Assembly (NCBI GenBank): GCA_965225955.1
Contig: CBDDBX010000025.1
Coordinates: 1 to 50,985 of the forward strand
Source of the DNA: CBDDBX01 sp965225955
GTDB taxonomy: Bacteria; Acidobacteriota; Aminicenantia; UBA2199
Length of the DNA stretch: 50,985 bases
Reading direction: 5' to 3'
Shown: positions 42,923-50,919 of the stretch, one piece after another
Position numbering within the stretch: the stretch's first letter is position 1
Layout of the letters: each line of letters begins with the position of its first letter
The notes under the pieces: generated by a model
Database searches by the model: none
Seen by the model: only the letters and a program-made list of their open reading frames with translations
Told to the model about the DNA's origin: nothing
Translations under genes and position numbers: made by a program

Positions 42923-44085
42923 TGCTTAAAATACTCGACTCCACACTAAGAGAAGGTGAACAGACTCCGGGGGTTTGCTTTAACTCCCATATAAAGGCAG
43001 CTATTTCACGCCTTCTTGACAGAGTTGGAGTTGATATAATTGAGACTGGACATCCTGCGGTTACAGATGATATTGCAGAATCTGTAAAAACAATCGCAGG
43101 TAGTAATCTCAATGCTTCGGTAGGAGCCCACGCCAGATCCCTGGCAGAGGATGTTGACCTTGCCCTTGAGTGTGGAGTTAACTTTCTGGGTATTTTCTAC
43201 TGTGTATCATCTGCACGGCTGGATCATATGTCCACAAAGCTGAATTCAGCTATAGATATGATTGCAGGAACAATCAGGTATGCCAAAGAGCAGAGCCCTG
43301 ACCTTCTGATCAGATATACACCTGAAGATACAGTAAGATCTGACTGGCAGAATGTGGTTGATGCCGCAGCTGAAGCAGTAAGAGCAGGAGCAGATATAAT
43401 AAGTATAGCTGATACTACCGGCTATATGCTTCCCGGCAGCAGCCGGAATATGTATGACTATGTGAAGAGGCTTAAAGAGAGCCTCAACAATCAGGATCTT
43501 AATCCTGTAATAGCTGTGCACTGCCACAATGACAGAGGTCTTGCACTTGCCAATGCTCTGGATGGAATAAGAGGGGGGGCAGGAATTGTAGATGCCTCAG
43601 TACTTGGACTTGGTGAAAGAGCCGGTATAGTGGATCTGGGAACTCTTCTTGGTGTTCTTCTTACTGATTTTGATTTCAGCACCAGAGGCGATCTTACAGC
43701 TCTTACAGAACTCTATCAGACTGTCAGTAGATTTTCAGGAGTACCGGTACCGGTTAATCTCCCGGTAACAGGCACCAATGCATTCACTCACTGTGCAGGT
43801 GTTCATACTCAGGCAGCTCTTAAAAACCCACTTCACTACCAGAGTCTTGCACCTGAACCTTACGGTAGAAAAACTATTATATCCCTGGATCATATGTCCG
43901 GCCTTTCAGCGGTAAGATATGCTCTGGATGAGATAGAAGAAGACAACAACGATCATGAGTTTAATAAAGCTCTGCTTAAAAGAATAAAAGAGGTAGGCAG
44001 TATGGGAAGAACAGTTGATATTACTGAATTCAGACATATTGTCAGCTATTTCAAAGAACATATGAGAAACGAGGAGAACCTATAA
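42922..44085 (+). CDS. Homocitrate synthase-like enzyme
   Basis: 387 residues of the DRE-TIM family: DSTLREGEQTPGVCF (catalytic Arg, metal Asp), IETGHPAV, VHCHNDRGLALANALDGIRG (metal His pair), GLGERAG and a C-terminal VNLPVTGTNAFTHCAGVHTQ. Its place between lysW and lysX points to homocitrate synthase (acetyl-CoA plus 2-oxoglutarate), the entry step of alpha-aminoadipate lysine synthesis. By sequence alone, NifV-, AksA- or citramalate/isopropylmalate-type activity cannot be excluded. No homoaconitase or homoisocitrate dehydrogenase gene is in the window. Confidence 0.88.
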   Translation: MLKILDSTLREGEQTPGVCFNSHIKAAISRLLDRVGVDIIETGHPAVTDDIAESVKTIAGSNLNASVGAHARSLAEDVDLALECGVNFLGIFYCVSSARLDHMSTKLNSAIDMIAGTIRYAKEQSPDLLIRYTPEDTVRSDWQNVVDAAAEAVRAGADIISIADTTGYMLPGSSRNMYDYVKRLKESLNNQDLNPVIAVHCHNDRGLALANALDGIRGGAGIVDASVLGLGERAGIVDLGTLLGVLLTDFDFSTRGDLTALTELYQTVSRFSGVPVPVNLPVTGTNAFTHCAGVHTQAALKNPLHYQSLAPEPYGRKTIISLDHMSGLSAVRYALDEIEEDNNDHEFNKALLKRIKEVGSMGRTVDITEFRHIVSYFKEHMRNEENL

Positions 44086-44936
44086 TGAGACTTGGATTTT
44101 TACACTCTCTGATAAGAAAAGATGAGAAACTTCTGATTGAAGAGCTGAACTCCCGGACAGGCATTCAGCTTGAAATGGTTGATATCCGAAAGATGGCTTT
44201 TTCCTCACTTAAGACAGAGTTTCCTGCATGGGATGTAGTTATAGAAAGAGCTGTTAATATGTTCAGTGCAATGACAGCAGTCAGGCTTCTTGAAAGCTCC
44301 GGCATAAGATGCCTCAACTCTTACAGAACAGCAGAAATCTGTGGCAGCAAAATACTTACATCTGCAACACTTATGGAAGAGGGAGTTCCACAGCCTGAAT
44401 TCAGAACAGCCTTCACTGAAGAAGCTGCTCTGGAAACTATTGAAGATATGGGTTATCCGGTGGTTCTGAAACCAGCTGTAGGTTCATGGGGACGCCTGCT
44501 GTCAAAAATTAATGACAGAGATGCTGCTGAAAGTATTCTGGAACATAAAGCGACTCTTGGAAGTTATCAGCATAAAGTTTTTTATATTCAGGAGTATGTA
44601 TCAAAAAAGAGCAGGGATATCCGCAGTTTTGTAGTTGGTAACAGATGTATAGCAGCAATATACAGAACTTCAGAGCACTGGATAACAAATACAGCAAGAG
44701 GCGCAAAAGCATCTAACTGCCCTGTAACACGCGAAATAGAAGAGATCTCATTAAAGGCAGCCAGAGCTGTTGGTGGTGGAATTCTGGCAATAGATCTTTT
44801 TGAAACCGAAGATGGTTATATGGTTAACGAAGTTAATCATACAATGGAATTTAAAAACAGCATTGAACCTACCGGAGTCAATATTCCGTCTCTGGTAGCT
44901 GATTACATAATAAGGACTGCTGAAGAGAGAAGATGA
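44085..44936 (+). CDS. lysX: LysW-alpha-aminoadipate ligase LysX
   Basis: ATP-grasp enzyme that joins the LysW C-terminal Glu to the substrate amino group. 283 residues: preATP domain with NSYRTAEICGSKILTS, the nucleotide segment YPVVLKPAVGSWGRLLSKIN, FYIQEYVSKKSRDIRSFVVG, and the substrate/metal motif VNEVNHTMEFKNSIEPTGV. The NHTMEF form resembles, from memory, the alpha-aminoadipate-using LysX of Thermus rather than glutamate-using ArgX. Starts and stops overlap neighbours by one and four bases. Confidence 0.93.
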   Translation: MRLGFLHSLIRKDEKLLIEELNSRTGIQLEMVDIRKMAFSSLKTEFPAWDVVIERAVNMFSAMTAVRLLESSGIRCLNSYRTAEICGSKILTSATLMEEGVPQPEFRTAFTEEAALETIEDMGYPVVLKPAVGSWGRLLSKINDRDAAESILEHKATLGSYQHKVFYIQEYVSKKSRDIRSFVVGNRCIAAIYRTSEHWITNTARGAKASNCPVTREIEEISLKAARAVGGGILAIDLFETEDGYMVNEVNHTMEFKNSIEPTGVNIPSLVADYIIRTAEERR

Positions 44937-45982
44937 TGGACAGAATAAGAGTATCAATCGTTGGAGCTTCCGGTTATACAGGGGGTGAATTACTACGCAT
45001 TCTGCTATTTCACCCTGCAGTTGAGATTTCTCAGATAACCTCAAGACAGTATCGGGGCAAATCAGTTAAAACGGTTCACCCGAATCTTAGATTCGCTGCA
45101 AATCTTAAGTTCTGTGATCTTGAAGAGCTGACAGAGTGCGATCTGCTGTTTCTTGCACTTCCACATAACAGCTCCATGCATCAGATAGAGCAGTTCAGGA
45201 ACAAGTGCGAAAAGATAATAGATCTGAGTAGTGATTTCAGGTTGAACTCACCGGAAGGCTATCCCCTCTGGTATGGAACAGAACATCCTTCACCGGAAAT
45301 GCTTGAAGAGTTTATCTATGGCATTCCTGAACTTCACAGAGATGAGATGAGAAACTCTGATTATGTATCAAGTGCCGGATGTAATGCTACAGCAACAATT
45401 CTGCCTTTATATCCTTTTTATAAGAGAGGACTGGTTGATAAAACCAGAACTGTTGTAGAGGTAAAAGCAGGTACCAGCCAGGGAGGTAACTCTCCTTCTG
45501 CGGCGTCACACCATCCGCAGAGAAATGGATCTCTGAGAATTTATAAGTCTTTTGGACACAGACATATAGCTGAAATGAATCAGGAACTTGGTTTGACTGA
45601 TGAAGAGAGGTTTCACTTTACAGCTACATCTCTGAATATGGTAAGAGGCATCCAGTCTGTGAGTCATCTGTTTTTAAATACAGATATGGATGAGAAAGAT
45701 ATATGGAAGTTATACAGAGAATTTTACGGCTCTGAACCATTTATAAGGATAGTAAAAGAGAAAAGCGGCATATACCGTCTTCCTGATCCCAAAATCCTTC
45801 AGGGTACAAACTTCTGTGAAATAGGCTTTGAAAAAGATCCTGAATCTGACCGTGTGGTAGTTATTGCAGCTCTCGACAATCTGATGAAAGGGGCAGCAGG
45901 ACAGGCAGTTCAGGCGATGAATATTATGTACGGAATGGATGAGAATCTCGGGCTGGAGTTCCCGGGACTACATCCTGTTTGA
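44933..45982 (+). CDS. lysY: LysW-aminoadipyl-phosphate reductase LysY (ArgC family)
   Basis: NADPH-dependent reduction of the carrier-bound acyl phosphate to the semialdehyde. 349 residues: N-terminal SIVGASGYTGGELLRIL, IIDLSSDFRL, the catalytic Cys150 in VSSAGCNATA, HHPQRNGSL and HRHIAEMNQEL, with the closing DNLMKGAAGQAVQAMNI. This is the ArgC fold; context makes it LysY. Confidence 0.95.
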   Translation: MMDRIRVSIVGASGYTGGELLRILLFHPAVEISQITSRQYRGKSVKTVHPNLRFAANLKFCDLEELTECDLLFLALPHNSSMHQIEQFRNKCEKIIDLSSDFRLNSPEGYPLWYGTEHPSPEMLEEFIYGIPELHRDEMRNSDYVSSAGCNATATILPLYPFYKRGLVDKTRTVVEVKAGTSQGGNSPSAASHHPQRNGSLRIYKSFGHRHIAEMNQELGLTDEERFHFTATSLNMVRGIQSVSHLFLNTDMDEKDIWKLYREFYGSEPFIRIVKEKSGIYRLPDPKILQGTNFCEIGFEKDPESDRVVVIAALDNLMKGAAGQAVQAMNIMYGMDENLGLEFPGLHPV

Positions 45983-45990
45983 GGTGAATT

Positions 45991-46629
45991 ATGTGCAGAC
46001 TGCTTCTTGTAAAATCTGAAACTGAATTTGATATTGCCGAACAACTTGGGAATTTCTCTGAAATCTGTAAAAACAGTTCTGAATATCAGGGACACGGCTG
46101 GGGTTTTGCTGCTGTGCAGGATTCCTCATGGTCTTTTCATAAAAGCATTAACCCGATATGGGAAGATGATACCAGCAACTTTGGTAAAACCAACTATCTG
46201 ATGGTTCATGCCAGAAGTGCATTTCAGGACAAAGGAATATGTATAGATAACAATATGCCTTTTAACGATGAACGTCACGTTTTCATATTCAATGGCGAAT
46301 TGAGAGGTGTAAGAATTCGTGCTGAAGGCAGAATCGGAGCAGAAAAACTGTTTAACTTTATTAAAAGGTTCAACAGAGGAGATATGCTTCAGGCTCTCAA
46401 CAGATCTGTACCTATAATCCGTAAACAGACAGCTTATATCAGAGGAATGAACTTTATTATCGGTGATGGAAGAAAAATATACATAAATTCACTCTTTAAT
46501 GAAGCAGAAGACTACTTTACCCTCTACAGAAAAAATATAAAAGGAAGAGTAACTATAAGCTCAGCACCTCTGGATAATGAATCCGGGTGGGAGCCAATTG
46601 GAAACGGAACTATTGAGGAAATTGAGTAA
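45991..46629 (+). CDS. Class II glutamine amidotransferase-like Ntn hydrolase
   Basis: 212 residues starting MCRLLL, so removal of Met exposes Cys as the nucleophile. Further active-site marks of the fold are HAR at 73-75 (glutamate-binding Arg), NMPF at 88-91, NGEL at 101-104 (oxyanion Asn/Gly) and GAEKLF near 116-121. There is no synthase domain. The closest types are YafJ/EgtC-like stand-alone proteins; EgtC hydrolyses a gamma-glutamyl amide in ergothioneine synthesis. The gene is inside the lysW operon (GAGGTGA site; one-base overlap with lysZ). As lysK is absent, release of the product from LysW is my proposed role. Confidence 0.85.
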   Translation: MCRLLLVKSETEFDIAEQLGNFSEICKNSSEYQGHGWGFAAVQDSSWSFHKSINPIWEDDTSNFGKTNYLMVHARSAFQDKGICIDNNMPFNDERHVFIFNGELRGVRIRAEGRIGAEKLFNFIKRFNRGDMLQALNRSVPIIRKQTAYIRGMNFIIGDGRKIYINSLFNEAEDYFTLYRKNIKGRVTISSAPLDNESGWEPIGNGTIEEIE

Positions 46630-47420
46630 TGATTATCGTTAAAATAGGAGGCGGTGCCTCTATAAATACATCAGCAATTATTGCAGGCCTGCAGAGTCTC
46701 AAAGAGCAGGTTATTATTGTACACGGTGCAAACTCTTTCAGGGACAGACTTGCTGAACAGATGGGCATTAAGAGAAATAAAGTCACCTCTCTATCTGGTT
46801 ATGAAAGTGTTCTATCCGATGAAGATACAATTAACCTTCAGATGATGGCTTATGCAGGCTATAAAAATAAGAGAATAGTTGAACTATGTTATCAGAATGG
46901 TATTCCCGCAATAGGTTTATCAGGAATTGACGGAGCTGTTATAAGAAGCCGCAGAAACCGGGGCATAAGAGTTGAAGAGAATGGCAAAAAAAGGATGCTG
47001 AGAGATCTCTCAGGCAAACCTGCTGAAATTAACAGAGAACTGCTGACAACTCTGATGGATTCAGGTTACACGCCGGTTCTTACTGTCCCTCTTCTTGATG
47101 AAAACAACTGTGCTGTTAATTCAGAAAATGACGATATAGTTGCTCTGCTGGCAGAAACATTCAATGCAGAATCTGTTGTGCATTTCATTGAAGCCCCTGG
47201 TTTTCTGTCAGATATTTCTGATCCGGAATCCCTCATCAGCAGAATGAGCAGTAACGAACTTAACGAGTGGGAGGCTACCTGTAACGGCAGAATCAAAAGA
47301 AAACTGAAAGCAATAAAGAGATTACTGGAGTCCAATACCCGGGTTCATATCTGCGATGGCAGAACTGACACCCCTATTGAGTCATGTCTTAACGGCGGAG
47401 GAACCACAATTGAACACTAA
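46629..47420 (+). CDS. lysZ: LysW-aminoadipate kinase LysZ (ArgB family)
   Basis: Phosphorylates the carrier-bound side-chain carboxylate. 263 residues of the amino-acid-kinase fold: MIIVKIGGGASIN, VIIVHGANSFRD, GLSGIDGAVIRSRR and the nucleotide stretch VLTVPLLDENNCAVNSENDD. The C-terminus has EWEATCNGRIKRKLKAIKRL, where ArgB-like enzymes have the conserved Gly-Met-Lys-K loop. The start overlaps the amidotransferase stop (TAATG). Confidence 0.93.
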   Translation: MIIVKIGGGASINTSAIIAGLQSLKEQVIIVHGANSFRDRLAEQMGIKRNKVTSLSGYESVLSDEDTINLQMMAYAGYKNKRIVELCYQNGIPAIGLSGIDGAVIRSRRNRGIRVEENGKKRMLRDLSGKPAEINRELLTTLMDSGYTPVLTVPLLDENNCAVNSENDDIVALLAETFNAESVVHFIEAPGFLSDISDPESLISRMSSNELNEWEATCNGRIKRKLKAIKRLLESNTRVHICDGRTDTPIESCLNGGGTTIEH

Positions 47421-48600
47421 AGAGAGAGAGTCATACTTCAGCCTCAACTGCTATCCCAAAAGGGACCTGACAATATCAAGGGGCTTTGGAGCAATAGTAT
47501 GGGATGACTCAAACAGATCATATATTGATTGTAATGGAGGTCATGGAGTTGCTGTAACAGGTCACTGTAATCCTTTTGTGAGAAGAGCAGTATCTGAACA
47601 GCTCAATACACTGGTTACCTGTCCCGGCACATTTTACAACAAAACCCGTGCCGAATTACTTCAGAAGCTGATAGATATTACTCCTGCATCCCTAAAAAAG
47701 ACCTATTTGTGTAACTCCGGAGCAGAAGCTGTGGAGGCAGCTATAAAATTTGCGAGACTTTCTACAGGAAGAACCGGTTTTCTATGTGCTCACAGAAGTT
47801 TTCATGGCAGAACCATGGGAGCTCTGAGTGCTACAAGTACACCTAAATACAGAGAGGATTTCAAACCTCTGGTTGATGGATTCAGTTTTGTTAAATTTAA
47901 CGACTATGAAGCTATCGAAAATAGCATTACTCCCGATACAGCTGCAGTTATACTTGAACCTGTACAGGGAGAAGGTGGCGTCTACCCTGCTGATAAAGAT
48001 TACATGAAAAAAATCGAAGAGCTCTGCCGTAGAGAAGGAGTTCTTCTGATAATAGATGAAGTACAGACAGGGTTCTGCAGAACAGGCTCCATGTTTGCTT
48101 CAGATTATTACGATATAGAACCTGACATTCTGTGTCTGTCAAAGGCAATAGCCGGCGGACTACCCATGGGAGCTGTCGTATGTTCTGAAAGAATCGACCT
48201 GACACCTGGCAAACACGGTTCCACATTTGGAGGGAACCCTCTGGTATGCTCAGCTGCTCTTGCAAATATTAAATTTATGGAACAGGAGAAACTGGCTGAA
48301 CAATCTGAAGAAAAAGGCAGATATATTGTAAAAAAGCTCACAGAACTCGATTCTCAATATATAAGAGAGATCAGAGGGCTTGGGCTGATGATTGGAATAG
48401 ATCTTCGTATTAAATCAGCTCCGGTAATTCAGGAGCTTATGAACCAGGGGATTCTGGCTCTCCCAGGTGGTAAAACTGTTGTAAGACTTTTACCGCCTGC
48501 CACAATCACCTACAAAGAGATTGATGAAGTAATAAGTACCGTTGCGCGTGTATTAAGCAACGGTCAGGCTTTAAATAAAAAAGCCTCCAAATCAAATTAA
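47410..48600 (+). CDS. lysJ: LysW-gamma-L-lysine aminotransferase LysJ (ArgD/AstC family)
   Basis: PLP enzyme that aminates the carrier-bound semialdehyde. About 396 residues: FGAIVWDDSNRSYIDCNGGH, CNSGAEAVEAAIKFAR, HGRTMGALSAT, IDEVQTGFCRTGSMFA, the PLP Lys in LSKAIAGGLPMGAV, and GSTFGGNPLVCSAAL. The start is taken as TTG at 47410, because GGAGGA ends seven bases upstream. An in-frame ATG at 47356 inside lysZ has no such site. It is the last gene before a strong terminator. Confidence 0.94.
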   Translation: MNTKERESYFSLNCYPKRDLTISRGFGAIVWDDSNRSYIDCNGGHGVAVTGHCNPFVRRAVSEQLNTLVTCPGTFYNKTRAELLQKLIDITPASLKKTYLCNSGAEAVEAAIKFARLSTGRTGFLCAHRSFHGRTMGALSATSTPKYREDFKPLVDGFSFVKFNDYEAIENSITPDTAAVILEPVQGEGGVYPADKDYMKKIEELCRREGVLLIIDEVQTGFCRTGSMFASDYYDIEPDILCLSKAIAGGLPMGAVVCSERIDLTPGKHGSTFGGNPLVCSAALANIKFMEQEKLAEQSEEKGRYIVKKLTELDSQYIREIRGLGLMIGIDLRIKSAPVIQELMNQGILALPGGKTVVRLLPPATITYKEIDEVISTVARVLSNGQALNKKASKSN

Positions 48601-48652
48601 TTTTCAATAGGCAGCATTCTGAAAACCCTGCATCGGGATGCTGTAGCGAGGT

Positions 48653-48688
48653 CAGGCGGGTGGAGTTAAATCTGCCCGCCTGTTTTTT
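48653..48688 (+). terminator. Rho-independent terminator of the lysW operon
   Basis: CAGGCGGG (48653-48660) and CCCGCCTG (48675-48682), an 8-bp GC stem, followed by six T's. Confidence 0.9.
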
Positions 48689-48700
48689 CACAAAGAACAC
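48689..48700. repeat. CACAAAGAACAC motif
   Basis: Another copy of the short motif seen at 2846, 12242 and (reversed) 8733 and 32760, all intergenic. Confidence 0.45.
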
Positions 48701-48790
48701 CCTTCGATAAACTCAGAATTTCACGGACACTTACAGCCCCACACAGGAAATGTAAAATCAGAAAACCTGTGTTGGCGATGCCATATCAAC

Positions 48791-48952
48791 ACTCTTAATA
48801 TTTTCTGAACCACTAATACACGCGAATAATCCTTTAACAAACTCAGAAGGAACACCAAAATGTTAAAAAAATCGCAAAAACTTCCCATTGCACTGTTTTT
48901 ACTCTTTTTTTAACGGACTTTTTTAATGCACGCTAAGTTAAGATACTTTTGA
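48791..48952 (+). repeat. AT-rich hairpin repeat, copy 2
   Basis: Opposite-strand copy of 12345-12487, with about 20 extra bases near 48830-48850. The hairpin arms GTTAAAAAAA (48862-48871) and TTTTTTTAAC (48905-48914) are kept, with an inner AAAAAC/GTTTTT stem. The flank TTTTTTTAACGGACTTTTTT and CTAAGTTAAG are shared. The rest of the 48701-49061 gap shows no gene. Confidence 0.7.
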
Positions 48953-49061
48953 GATAAACCTGAATCTGACAGGTTACATGAATTTTGTGAAATAAAACGT
49001 GTCAGAAAACTTCAGGAACAGAAATAAACAGCTATATTCTGTGACAGTAAATAGTGTTTTA

Positions 49062-50036
49062 TTATCTTTCAGCTATAAATATTGCTCTGACAGGTGCAGG
49101 ATCACCTTCTACAGTTTTGCTATTATCAGAAGTATCAAGATAATCAGGTAGTGATTCAAAATGCATCCAGTCTGTGCTTCTCTGTTCTGTAAAATCTGTT
49201 TTGGTTACATCTGCAACTCTTATATTTTTAAAACCTGTTTTTTTAAGCCACTTTACTATAGCTGCAGGTGAAGGAATAAACCATACATTTCTCATCTTTG
49301 CATATCTTCCTTCAGGTATAAACACTTTATCTTCATCTTCACTGTCAACGACAAGTGTTTCAAGTACTAGCTCCCCACCATTACGCAGACAGCCTCTCAA
49401 CTCTCTCAAATGGTCAAAAGGGGATTTTCTGTGATACAGAATACCCATTGAAAAAACTGTATCAAAAGCCATGGTGTTTTCAGGAATATCTTCTATTCCT
49501 ACAGGCAGGACATAAACCGGCAGATTTTCTGAAAATTTTCTTATTGCATAAAACTGCATTACATTCAGAAGATAAGGATCCACCCCAATCACCATTCCGG
49601 CGTTTTCCAGTGCCATTCTGTAACAGTGGTACCCGTTACCACAACCAATATCAAGTACAGTACGATCTTTCAGAGGAGTAATATGCTCTTTCAAACGATC
49701 CCACTTTTTATCAGATCTCCACTCAGTATCAATAAGCAGAGAATCAAAAGAAACCGGACCTTTTCTCCAGGGATGAAGTTTCATAAGCTCATCTGTCAGT
49801 TCTGATCTGAAAGTGTCTGAGAATGGTTTATTGCTATTGAAAGCCAGTACTCCATCCACTATTTCAGGTAGAGATTTCATATCTTCAGGAAGATTTTCAA
49901 TAGCCTCTTTCCAGACTGGAAAATTTGCATGGCTGGAAGAATTGAATGCCTGTAAATTCTGCTGTTCCACAAGACTGCCCCAGCGTTCCAGTCCATTATC
50001 ATTCATAAAGTTTATCAGAGTTTCAAAAGAGATCAT
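49062..50036 (-). CDS. cmoB: tRNA U34 carboxymethyltransferase CmoB
   Basis: Transfers the carboxymethyl group of Cx-SAM to 5-hydroxyuridine-34 of tRNA, giving cmo5U. 324 residues: an N-terminal helical part, PWRKGPVSFDSLLIDTEWRS, the SAM loop LDIGCGNGYHCYRMAL, IGVDPYLLNVMQFYAIRKF, FSMGILYHRKSPFDHL and LETLVVD. It overlaps cmoA by four bases. Confidence 0.95.
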   Translation of the reverse strand: MISFETLINFMNDNGLERWGSLVEQQNLQAFNSSSHANFPVWKEAIENLPEDMKSLPEIVDGVLAFNSNKPFSDTFRSELTDELMKLHPWRKGPVSFDSLLIDTEWRSDKKWDRLKEHITPLKDRTVLDIGCGNGYHCYRMALENAGMVIGVDPYLLNVMQFYAIRKFSENLPVYVLPVGIEDIPENTMAFDTVFSMGILYHRKSPFDHLRELRGCLRNGGELVLETLVVDSEDEDKVFIPEGRYAKMRNVWFIPSPAAIVKWLKKTGFKNIRVADVTKTDFTEQRSTDWMHFESLPDYLDTSDNSKTVEGDPAPVRAIFIAER

Positions 50037-50746
50037 TTAACTGCCAGAAAAGATATAAAATTCATTGCACGGAACCAGACTGTCACCTTACTGTAACCGG
50101 CTTTTTTCAGTCGTGCAATATGCACATCCTCAGATTCTTTAATTAAGATATTATCCAGAGATTTTCTCTTCTGGCTTATCTCCAGTTCTGAATATCCATT
50201 ATTAAGTTTGAAATTCTCATGTAATTCTTCAAGTAGAGAATCTGCTTCAGGTGGAATTGTAACTTTTTCGGAAAGAATCAGGGCACCTCCGGTATTGGTT
50301 CCGTCGGCAATTTTCTGAATAATAGCATCTCTTTTATCCAGAGATATAAACTGGAGAGTATAGTTCAGTATTACAAGAGATGCATTATTTATATCTGTAT
50401 CGTTGATGTCAGCTTTAATAAAACCGGCAGATGTATTTTTAAAAATCTCCCTGCATTTACCTATCATTGCATCTGAATTGTCTATTCCTATAACTTCTGC
50501 ACTACTGAAGTCTGCAGATGAGTTAAGCACTGCCGCTGTAGCAGCTCCAAGAGAACATCCCAGATCGTACACCTTTGTTGAAGGCTTAACAAACATTGAA
50601 GCCGCAGGTGTAATTAACCGGATTAATGAATCATACCCCGGAACGGATCTTGCAATCATATCCGGGAAAACTGAAACCACTTTTTCATCAAAGACAAAAG
50701 GGTTCAGAGGATTATGTACTGTTTTATATATTTCATCCCTGCTCAT
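50033..50746 (-). CDS. cmoA: Carboxy-SAM synthase CmoA
   Basis: Makes Cx-SAM from SAM and prephenate for CmoB. About 237 residues from MSRDEIYKTV, which aligns with the usual CmoA start. Motifs are FVFDEKVVSVFPDMIARSVP, VYDLGCSLGAAT (SAM loop), VIGIDNSDAM and LNYTLQFI. An upstream in-frame ATG at 50791 lies beyond the promoter. TATAAT is six bases before the ATG and there is no ribosome site, so it is probably leaderless. Confidence 0.94.
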   Translation of the reverse strand: MSRDEIYKTVHNPLNPFVFDEKVVSVFPDMIARSVPGYDSLIRLITPAASMFVKPSTKVYDLGCSLGAATAAVLNSSADFSSAEVIGIDNSDAMIGKCREIFKNTSAGFIKADINDTDINNASLVILNYTLQFISLDKRDAIIQKIADGTNTGGALILSEKVTIPPEADSLLEELHENFKLNNGYSELEISQKRKSLDNILIKESEDVHIARLKKAGYSKVTVWFRAMNFISFLAVK

Positions 50747-50752
50747 CAGAGT

Positions 50753-50777
50753 ATTATAACACTCTGCCTCAGAGTGT
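50753..50777 (-). promoter_or_regulatory. cmoA promoter with palindromic operator
   Basis: On the minus strand a weak TTGCTA -35 and TATAAT at 50753-50758. The spacer holds the palindrome ACACTCTG-AGG-CAGAGTGT (50759-50777), 8-bp perfect arms. A bound factor would sit between the two promoter boxes. Confidence 0.6.
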
Positions 50778-50907
50778 AGCAAGATAAGCATATATCAACT
50801 GATTTCAGTCACTATTCATTATAAAGAAATTTGTTTCAGACTCTTCCGGGTTTATAAAATAGCTGTCAGCTTCCTTCATAGAAATTAGATTTTTTTTTCT
50901 CTCTGCG

Positions 50908-50913
50908 TATAAT
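50908..50913 (+). promoter_or_regulatory. -10 box before the last gene
   Basis: TATAAT, then six bases (TATTAT) and ATG. There is no clear -35 and no ribosome site. Predicted leaderless. Confidence 0.5.
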
Positions 50914-50919
50914 TATTAT

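Noticed and set aside
42645..43112. 155-residue minus-strand frame across lysW
   Set aside because: It covers lysW, its promoter and the synthase start in antisense and has no ribosome site or family features.
49174..49681. Two plus-strand frames inside cmoB
   Set aside because: Antisense to a conserved gene, with low-complexity Ser-rich translations and no start signals.
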